NCBI GenBank assembly: GCA_005881085.1
Contig: VBGU01000037.1
Location: 1 to 6,149, forward strand
Origin: Chloroflexota bacterium
GTDB taxonomy: Bacteria; Chloroflexota; Limnocylindria; P2-11E
Length of the DNA stretch: 6,149 nucleotides
Reading direction: 5' to 3'
How positions within the stretch are numbered: position 1 is the stretch's first letter; each line of letters begins with the position of its first letter. The position numbers and the translations under genes were made by a program. Below, piece by piece: positions 1 through 4,602 of the stretch. A model generated the notes under the pieces. The model was given only the letters and a program-made list of their open reading frames with translations, ran no database searches and was not told the origin of the DNA.

Positions 1-1158
1 GTCCGCGACAGCGAGCCCGCGCATCCAGGCGTAGTGCTCGTGCAGCTCGGGGAGGAGCTCGTCATCCCATTGCCGCCGCAGCGTGCGTGCGAACGCGCGC
101 CGCAACGTAGATGCCCGTGTGAGCTCTTCGGGCATGCGGTCCTCGGCCACGAGCGGTTTCTCGCTCGCGTAGAACCGCCCGTTGAACGCGCGATGGCGGA
201 CGAGCAGAGGGAAGCCGATCGCGCCAAGTCGCTTTCGAATGCCGTAGTCCGGCCCATTGGTGATGAACTCGGCTGAGAGCGGCGCGAACACGCGGTCGAA
301 ATGCGCGTCCTCGCGCTCCCAAGTCAGCTGCGCGTCCTCGGGGTCATCCCACGTTACCGGGAACTCCTCGGCGAGCGTCGTGATCGGGCGGCACTGCAGA
401 AGGTGAAGCTCGCCATCGCGCAACGCGCACTCGATGTCGACCGGCCCGCCCATGACCGTCTCGAGCTGGATCGCAAGGCGCGCGATCGCGGCGATGTCGG
501 CGTCGGGGACCGCCGCGCCGTTTGCGCAGGACCGCGATGTGATCGCGAGGTCCCGTTTCCGCACGGTGTAGCTGTCGGGAGTGATCGTGCCGGAGGCGAT
601 CGCGTCGCCGAGACCGCGCGCGGCGTTCACGACGACGACGTCGCGCGCGCCGCTCACGGGCTCCGCGCTGAACGCGATGGCGGAAGCGTCGGCAGGGACC
701 ATGAGCTGCACGAGCACCGCGATGCGCGGTGCGCCCGCGATGCCGCGCTGCTTGCGGTACGCCGCGGCGCGATCCGACGACACCGACCGCCAGCACTCGA
801 GCAGGGCGTCGACGATGGCGTCGACGCCGCCGACGTCGAGGATCGTTTCGTGCTGGCCGGCGAATGACGAGTCGCCGGAGTCCTCACCGATGGCCGACGA
901 CCGCACCGCTACCCTCGGCTCGCGCTGGCCCACGCGGCGGGCGAGATCGGCATAGGACGCGGCGACCAGCTCGCGGAGCCGTGCGCGGCTCTCCGGGTCG
1001 CCGTCCATCGCGTGGCGCAGCTGATCGAAGGTCGACACGTCGAGACAAAAGCCGGGGGGCACGCGGAACGACGTCGCGAGCCGACCGAGATTCGCGGTCT
1101 TCCCACCGACGGTCGTCGCGTCAAGCGACGCAGGTTCACCCAGCCATGCGACGCGCAT
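1..1158 (-). CDS. PEP synthase / rifampin phosphotransferase-like dikinase, N-terminal part (runs off left edge)
   Basis: The first 386 codons of a longer protein are present, with no stop before the window edge. Residues 1-260 read as a PEP/pyruvate-binding, ATP-grasp (PPDK_N) domain. It has VGGKTANLG at 17-25, VAVRSSAIGEDSGDSSFAGQ at 83-102, SAEPVSG at 164-170, NAARGLGDAIASG at 178-190 followed by TPDSY, and the closing LLQCRPIT at 253-260. Family members use ATP to phosphorylate a substrate through a phospho-histidine on a separate C-terminal domain, which would lie beyond the edge. After residue 265 the sequence leaves the domain and enters a linker or middle domain (TWDDPEDA, later NGRFYAS near 326). 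This resembles the order in rifampin phosphotransferases and PEP-synthase-like proteins, so the substrate cannot be named. The ATG is forced: an in-frame TAG lies 12 bases upstream with no other start between. No Shine-Dalgarno is visible. Domain call confident; exact enzyme open. Confidence 0.9.
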   Translation of the reverse strand, partial: MRVAWLGEPASLDATTVGGKTANLGRLATSFRVPPGFCLDVSTFDQLRHAMDGDPESRARLRELVAASYADLARRVGQREPRVAVRSSAIGEDSGDSSFAGQHETILDVGGVDAIVDALLECWRSVSSDRAAAYRKQRGIAGAPRIAVLVQLMVPADASAIAFSAEPVSGARDVVVVNAARGLGDAIASGTITPDSYTVRKRDLAITSRSCANGAAVPDADIAAIARLAIQLETVMGGPVDIECALRDGELHLLQCRPITTLAEEFPVTWDDPEDAQLTWEREDAHFDRVFAPLSAEFITNGPDYGIRKRLGAIGFPLLVRHRAFNGRFYASEKPLVAEDRMPEELTRASTLRRAFARTLRRQWDDELLPELHEHYAWMRGLAVAD

Positions 1159-1167
1159 TGGCGGGCG

Positions 1168-1173
1168 AGTCTA
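1168..1173 (-). promoter_or_regulatory. Candidate -10 element for the dikinase-like gene
   Basis: On the minus strand these bases read TAGACT, which fits the TAnnnT pattern of a bacterial -10 box. Transcription would start about 7 bases downstream, near 1161, only a few bases before the ATG at 1158. That agrees with the absence of a Shine-Dalgarno sequence and suggests a near-leaderless message. No good -35 hexamer is seen at the usual distance, so this rests on the -10 match and its position alone. Confidence 0.3.
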
Positions 1174-1193
1174 GTGCGCAGCAGCAGACCGCC

Positions 1194-1214
1194 GGACCCC
1201 CAGGTCCGAGGACC
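1194..1214. repeat. Triple GGACC/GGTCC inverted repeat in the divergent intergenic region
   Basis: GGACC (1194-1198), GGTCC (1203-1207) and GGACC (1210-1214) alternate in orientation. The middle copy can pair with either neighbour, giving 5-base arms separated by 4 bases (CCCA) or 2 bases (GA). It sits in the 71-base gap between the two divergent starts, where a shared operator would be expected. It could also be chance in GC-rich DNA. Confidence 0.3.
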
Positions 1215-1229
1215 ACGAGTATTGGTCGG

Positions 1230-1793
1230 GTGAGCTCGGCTCTGGTGACCACCGTGTCGGTCGCCGGGATCGTTACCTTCATGGTCGTCGCGCAGGTCTC
1301 GCGCATCCGCGGCGTGGCCCGGCGTGGCGAGACGCTCGCGCGATCGCGCGGGCTCGCCCACTACGTCGCCTACTTCTTCATCGTTCCGTACTTCGTTATC
1401 GCGGCGCGTCCCGGGCCAGAGCTGGACATGCCCGAGCCGGTCCGCTGGGTCGGCCTCGTTCTGGTCGTGCTCGGCATCGTCTTCGCGATCTGGGCGATCG
1501 CGACGCTCGGCCGGCACTACGACCTCGAGCTCGAGATCCACCGCGACCACGAGCTGGTGCGCAACGGGCCGTATCGACTCGTGCGTCACCCGGTCTATAC
1601 CGGCCTCGGTCTGCATTTCGCCGGCGCCTGCCTCGCGACGGGGAACATCCTTCTCCTTGCCGGGACACTTCTCGTGACCTTCCCGGCCCTGTATCTCCGG
1701 GCAATGACCGAGGAACGCCTGCTTCGCGAGCGATTCGGTGCGGCGTACGACGCGTACGCCCGCGAGGTCGGGATGCTTGTGCCTCTGCTTTAG
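1230..1793 (+). CDS. Isoprenylcysteine carboxyl methyltransferase (ICMT)-family membrane protein
   Basis: This 187-residue integral membrane protein belongs to the ICMT/PEMT-like methyltransferase group. Hydrophobic segments lie near residues 4-22, 43-59, 71-92 and 128-158. The family signature follows the third: LVRNGPYRLVRHPVYTG at 109-125, with the RHPxY core at 119-123. A C-terminal EERLLRERFGAAYDAYAREV at 161-180 has the paired acidic residues and FGxxYxxY pattern. In the family these parts form the S-adenosylmethionine site; bacterial members rarely have a known substrate, so none is assigned. The frame stays open far upstream, but that part lies over the oppositely oriented dikinase gene. 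I chose GTG 1230 because it keeps the first membrane segment and avoids overlap. ATG 1146 (215 residues) would overlap the neighbouring start, and ATG 1281 would cut the first segment. No clear ribosome binding site decides this. The next gene follows after 38 bases and is probably co-transcribed. Confidence 0.85.
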   Translation: MSSALVTTVSVAGIVTFMVVAQVSRIRGVARRGETLARSRGLAHYVAYFFIVPYFVIAARPGPELDMPEPVRWVGLVLVVLGIVFAIWAIATLGRHYDLELEIHRDHELVRNGPYRLVRHPVYTGLGLHFAGACLATGNILLLAGTLLVTFPALYLRAMTEERLLRERFGAAYDAYAREVGMLVPLL

Positions 1794-1796
1794 CCT

Positions 1797-1817
1797 GTGC
1801 GCGCACGTAGCGCGCGT
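1797..1817 (+). promoter_or_regulatory. GC-rich hairpin just upstream of the DUF1761 ribosome binding site
   Basis: GCGCGC at 1799-1804 pairs with GCGCGC at 1810-1815 around a 5-base loop (ACGTA). Two further G-U pairs at the base extend it to 1797-1817. It starts 4 bases after the ICMT-like stop codon and ends one base before the Shine-Dalgarno stretch. There is no following T tract, so it is not a standard intrinsic terminator. It could act as a weak pause, an RNA-processing site or a modulator of translation start. Function is inferred from position only. Confidence 0.35.
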
Positions 1818-1831
1818 TGGAGGAGGGACAC

Positions 1832-2230
1832 GTGAACTGGATAGCGATCATCGTCGCAACCGCCGCCGCAATGGTCATCGGCTTTCTCTGGTACGGGCCC
1901 GTCTTTGGCAAGGCGTGGATGGCGCTCTCTGGTCGAGGCATGGGTGAGGGCTCGGCGGCCGGTCCGCTCTACGCGCTCACCGCGCTCGCGGCATTCATCG
2001 AAGCCATCGCGCTCAACTGGTTCATCAACGAGACCGGCTGGACCACAGGCTCGGGTGGCGCGCTCATCGGCCTCTACGCCGGCCTCGGATTCATCGCGAC
2101 CGCGTTCTTTTCGCAGGTGCTCTTCGCCGGAAGGCCCCCGCGCCTTTACGCGATCGACGCCGGTTATCAGGTCTTCCAGGCCATCGTGATGGGGGCGATC
2201 ATCGGGTTCCTCGGCGGCGGGAGACTCTAG
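1832..2230 (+). CDS. DUF1761-family small membrane protein
   Basis: This 132-residue protein has four hydrophobic segments, near residues 2-20, 44-62, 74-94 and 108-128. The first runs into FLWYGPVFGKAWM at 18-30, the hallmark of DUF1761 proteins, which are of similar size (about 130-140 residues). Family function is unknown. The start is GTG 1832, supported by a strong Shine-Dalgarno run (GGAGGAGGG, 1819-1827) at suitable spacing. A TTG at 1817 is in frame but lies upstream of that site, so it is unlikely to be the start. The gene follows the ICMT-like gene by 38 bases and precedes the histidine kinase by 90 bases, suggesting a membrane-protein operon. Family assignment is from the motif and topology as I recall them. 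Confidence 0.85.
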   Translation: MNWIAIIVATAAAMVIGFLWYGPVFGKAWMALSGRGMGEGSAAGPLYALTALAAFIEAIALNWFINETGWTTGSGGALIGLYAGLGFIATAFFSQVLFAGRPPRLYAIDAGYQVFQAIVMGAIIGFLGGGRL

Positions 2231-2246
2231 GCCACCGAATAAGGCC

Positions 2247-2310
2247 CCTTCCGCGCGAAACTTCGGGCTTGCTCGGTCGGGTAAGGTGTCCGAAGGCATC
2301 GCGCGGGAGG
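2247..2310 (+). promoter_or_regulatory. Long two-part hairpin enclosing the histidine kinase ribosome binding site
   Basis: Bases 2247-2258 pair with 2299-2310 as 12 consecutive pairs, one of them G-U. After a small internal loop (2 bases on one side, 3 on the other), 2261-2268 pair with 2288-2295 as 8 more pairs, again with one G-U. This leaves a 19-base terminal loop. The 3' arm contains GGGAGG (2305-2310), the Shine-Dalgarno sequence of the kinase starting at 2321. The folded RNA would therefore hide the ribosome binding site. No T tract follows, so it is not a classical terminator. Alternatives are an extended REP-like DNA palindrome or a protein-binding site. The pairing is read directly from the sequence; the regulatory role is inferred. 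Confidence 0.55.
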
Positions 2311-2320
2311 CACCTCGGGC

Positions 2321-3460
2321 GTGGAGGCGACGCAGGACCGGCTCCTCGATCTTTCACTGCGGCTTTTCCGGCCAGACTGGCCACGGCCGGTGCGGTACGG
2401 CCTCGCCGTCCTTTTCACCCTGGCAATCGCCGGGCTGAAGCTTGCGATCCCCGCGTTCGGAGCTCCCGGGCCCGACCTCTTCCTCACGATCCCCGTCGCC
2501 GCGAGCGCCGTCCTCGCCGGGTTCGGTCCCGCGCTCCTCGCGACGATCGGGACGACGCTCGTCGCCGCATACTTCACTCCGCCCGCCGGCTTCGCCATCT
2601 CCCTGAACACGAACGGACTCGACGTGATCGGCTTCTTCTTCGAAGGCCTGGTCGTCGCGATCCTTGGCGCGGTGGTGCGCGCCGCTTTCGGGCGAACCGC
2701 GGAGAGCCTTCGCCGCCGCGAGCAGCTCGAGCAGGAGCGCAGCGCGCTCATCGCCACCGTGAATCACGAGATCCGCAACCCCCTGGCATCGCTCTCCGGC
2801 TACCTCCAGCTCGCGTCGCGTTACTCGCGACGCGAAGACATGCGCGAGCGGGTCTCGCCGGCGATCGATGAGGCGGAACGACAGGTCGGCCGTCTCGTGA
2901 GGCTCGCGGACGACCTGCAGGTCATCTCGAGTCCGAGCGCCGTCTTTCGAATGGAGCTCGAGCCATTCGATCTCGCACTCGCCGCGCACGCCGCCGCCCG
3001 ACGCGTCGAGGCGCTCGACCCGGCGCGCGAGGTCACCGTGAGCGCGCCGAGCGTGCCGCTCATGGCACGGGCCGATCCCGCACGCCTCGACCAGATCCTC
3101 GACAACCTTTTGAAGAACGCGGTGGCGTACAGCCCGCGCGTGACCCCGATCGAGATATCGGCGAGCGCCGAGGCCGACCACGCTCTCATTCGTGTGCGCG
3201 ACCATGGCGCGGGGATCGATCCTGCGGACCGCGAGCGGATCTTCGAACGCTTCGCGCGTGGCGCGACGGCCGCGAGTCAGCCCGGCATGGGTATCGGTCT
3301 TTATGTCAGCAGGGCGATCGCGATGCGGATGGGCGGCCGTCTCTTCATCGAGGAGAGCTCGAGCCAGGGAACGGTATTCGCCGTCGAGATCCCGCTAGCG
3401 GTCGCCGAGGCAGACCTCGCTCCGGACCTCGAGACATCGCCGACTAACGCGACGGTCTAA
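2321..3460 (+). CDS. Membrane sensor histidine kinase with KdpD-like DUF4118 sensor region
   Basis: This 379-residue protein is a complete two-component sensor kinase. Residues 24-122 hold four closely spaced membrane segments (about 25-45, 52-68, 70-85, 101-122) with AAYFTPPAGFAIS at 82-94, the pattern of the DUF4118 region of KdpD-type kinases. A short helical stretch (124-142) leads to the HisKA dimerisation domain, VNHEIRNPLASLSGYLQL, with phospho-acceptor His149. The HATPase_c domain has the N box (DQILDNLLKNAVAYS, 257-271; N262, N266), G1 box (RDHGAGID, 293-300), F box (IFERF, 307-311) and G2 box (GMGIGLYV, 322-329). All catalytic boxes are intact. The start is GTG 2321, ten bases after GGGAGG. 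There is no PAS, HAMP or large extracellular domain, so the stimulus is probably sensed in or at the membrane. No response regulator is adjacent. The stop codon overlaps the convergent neighbour by 4 bases. Confidence 0.95.
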   Translation: MEATQDRLLDLSLRLFRPDWPRPVRYGLAVLFTLAIAGLKLAIPAFGAPGPDLFLTIPVAASAVLAGFGPALLATIGTTLVAAYFTPPAGFAISLNTNGLDVIGFFFEGLVVAILGAVVRAAFGRTAESLRRREQLEQERSALIATVNHEIRNPLASLSGYLQLASRYSRREDMRERVSPAIDEAERQVGRLVRLADDLQVISSPSAVFRMELEPFDLALAAHAAARRVEALDPAREVTVSAPSVPLMARADPARLDQILDNLLKNAVAYSPRVTPIEISASAEADHALIRVRDHGAGIDPADRERIFERFARGATAASQPGMGIGLYVSRAIAMRMGGRLFIEESSSQGTVFAVEIPLAVAEADLAPDLETSPTNATV

Positions 3461-4323
3461 ACGCGTACCGCCGACGCACCCTCGGGCGCCGCGACGGAGT
3501 CGGGATGGAAGATGGACGCGAGCAACTCCACGCCATCCACGAGACGAGGGCCGGGCCGGCTGAAGTACGCGGCTCCGTCTACGCCGACGATCCGCGCACC
3601 GGGGATGGGACCGAGCGCTTCAGCCTCGCGCGCGGCACGCGGTGCGTCCCAGCCGCACGGCATCGCGACCACGATCTCGGGGCGGGCCGCGATTACGTCG
3701 TCCCAGCCGATCTCACGCGAGCGCGCGCCTGCGGTGCCGAGGACGTCCTCCCCGCCCGCGATCCGCACCTGCTCCGGCACCCAGTGACCGGCGTTGAACA
3801 ACGGGTCGAGCCACTCGAGGCACGCGACCCGAGGACGCGTCTGGCCCGCGACTCGCTCGGCGACTGACGCCAGACGAGCACGGAGTCCGGCCACGACACG
3901 TTCCGCTTCGGCTTCACAATCGAGCGCCGCTCCGACGCGGCGGATGTCCGCGAACATCCCCTCGATGTTCGACGCGTCGAGTGGCACGACCACCGGCTCG
4001 CGTTCGAGCTTCGCTGGGATGCGATCGAGCGTGACCGCGCAAACAGCGCAGAGCGTCTGGCCGAGGATGACGTCGGGGCGCGCCTCGCGCAGCCCCTGCT
4101 CGTCAAGGTGGAAGGTGCTCTCGCCGCGGCCGCCCGCTTCGCGGACGTGAGAGTCGATCTCGCGTGCGCTCGCGCCCGCCGGAATCGTCGATCGCGTGAC
4201 GCGAGGGAGCGCGAGAACAGCCGGCGGGAAGTCGTCGTCGTGCGTGACCGCGACAAGCCGATCGGTTGCGCCGAGCGCCCAGACCATCTCTGTGGCGGCA
4301 GGTACGAGAGAGACGATGCGCAT
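3457..4323 (-). CDS. Cobalamin-binding / BtuF-like substrate-binding protein without signal peptide
   Basis: This 288-residue protein resembles the periplasmic-binding-protein fold of COG0614, annotated as cobalamin-binding or BtuF-like. It opens directly with the first core strand, RIVSLVPAATEMVWALG (2-18), then THDDDFPPAV (27-36). TLCAVCAV lies at 90-97. The second lobe has ACLEWLDPLFNAGHWVPEQV (167-186) and IAGGED (188-193), and AYFSRPGPRLVDGVELLASI (252-271) lies near the end. These are characteristic of the family. Unlike classical BtuF there is no hydrophobic leader or lipobox. The frame extends upstream of ATG 4323 over the opposite strand's genes, but without a hydrophobic segment, so the protein is probably cytoplasmic. 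No BtuC/BtuD-type permease or ATPase is seen nearby. It may bind a corrinoid or another ligand; the ligand is unproven. Its start lies 12 bases from a divergent gene. Confidence 0.88.
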   Translation of the reverse strand: MRIVSLVPAATEMVWALGATDRLVAVTHDDDFPPAVLALPRVTRSTIPAGASAREIDSHVREAGGRGESTFHLDEQGLREARPDVILGQTLCAVCAVTLDRIPAKLEREPVVVPLDASNIEGMFADIRRVGAALDCEAEAERVVAGLRARLASVAERVAGQTRPRVACLEWLDPLFNAGHWVPEQVRIAGGEDVLGTAGARSREIGWDDVIAARPEIVVAMPCGWDAPRAAREAEALGPIPGARIVGVDGAAYFSRPGPRLVDGVELLASIFHPDSVAAPEGASAVRV

Positions 4324-4329
4324 CGTCGA

Positions 4330-4336
4330 TAGGGTA
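4330..4336. promoter_or_regulatory. Overlapping bidirectional -10-like element
   Basis: The plus strand reads TAGGGT at 4330-4335. The minus strand reads TACCCT across 4336-4331. Both fit TAnnnT, and they overlap by five bases. Starts about 7 bases downstream would fall near 4342 on the plus strand, which is an in-frame GTG, and near 4325 on the minus strand, just ahead of the ATG at 4323. Neither gene has a convincing Shine-Dalgarno at its ATG. No clear -35 hexamers are seen, so this is a position-based inference. Confidence 0.4.
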
Positions 4337-4557
4337 TGTCCGTGGACGACGCCGTAATTCGCGAGGTCGCGAGCGAGACCGTGAGGACCTGGCCGGATCT
4401 CGCGCGCGGGACCCGGACCGCCCGACCGAAGGCCTGGGGCGCACTCGCCGGCCACGGCGTCGCCGCATTGCGGGCGCGACTCGGCCGTCAGCTGACCGAC
4501 GCGGAGCGCCGTGCACTCTGGACAGCGCTCTGGCGCGAGGCGGAACGAGCGCCCTAG
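4336..4557 (+). CDS. Small protein of unknown function upstream of the antiporter
   Basis: I do not recognise this 73-residue soluble protein with certainty. It has no membrane segment, signal peptide or cysteines. It is rich in Arg, Ala and Trp (four Trp), with a likely helical C-terminal half (LTDAERRALWTALWREAERA, 52-71) and a central TARPKAWGALAGHGVAALRARLG. Codon use is strongly G/C at third positions, like the neighbouring genes, and this favours a real gene over a chance frame. Start is ATG 4336, or GTG 4342 two codons later, which would suit either the weak AGGG at 4331-4334 or leaderless initiation. The antiporter starts 45 bases after its stop, so co-transcription is likely. It could be a small regulatory or accessory partner, but nothing in the sequence proves that. 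Confidence 0.65.
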   Translation: MSVDDAVIREVASETVRTWPDLARGTRTARPKAWGALAGHGVAALRARLGRQLTDAERRALWTALWREAERAP

Positions 4558-4560
4558 GCT

Positions 4561-4585
4561 CTCTGGTGCGCGGCCGATTCCAGAG
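4561..4585 (+). repeat. Small inverted repeat upstream of the antiporter ribosome binding site
   Basis: CTCTGG (4561-4566) is complementary to CCAGAG (4580-4585) around a 13-base loop. It lies between the small gene's stop and the GGGAGGA ribosome binding site (4587-4593). Six pairs with a fairly long loop make a modest hairpin, and no T tract follows. It is recorded as a possible structure in the intercistronic leader. Confidence 0.25.
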
Positions 4586-4591
4586 CGGGAG

Positions 4592-4601
4592 GACCGCGGT
4601 C
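4592..4601. repeat. Ten-base perfect palindrome between ribosome binding site and antiporter start
   Basis: GACCGCGGTC is its own reverse complement and ends one base before the ATG at 4603. With no spacer it would not form a good RNA hairpin, so any role would be as a DNA site, such as an operator half or a methylation/restriction target. A chance occurrence in GC-rich DNA is quite possible. Confidence 0.25.
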
Positions 4602-4602
4602 G

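Noticed and set aside
301..867. Plus-strand open frame of 188 residues
   Set aside because: It lies opposite the well-supported dikinase domain and has no recognisable motif and Arg/Asp/Ala-biased composition.
729..1229. Upstream extension of the ICMT-like frame
   Set aside because: It overlaps the dikinase-like gene on the other strand, is Arg-rich and disordered, and the membrane protein family begins near residue 1 of the GTG 1230 start.
2282..2287. TAAGGT as a -10 box for the histidine kinase
   Set aside because: It fits TAnnnT, but no -35 is visible at the usual distance and it lies in the terminal loop of the larger hairpin, so I did not list it as a promoter.
2354..3205. Minus-strand frame of 283 residues opposite the histidine kinase
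   Set aside because: It is a shadow of a kinase with every conserved box intact on the plus strand.
3440..3480. Terminator between the convergent kinase and cobalamin-type genes
   Set aside because: The genes overlap by 4 bases, and I found no stem with a T tract in either direction.
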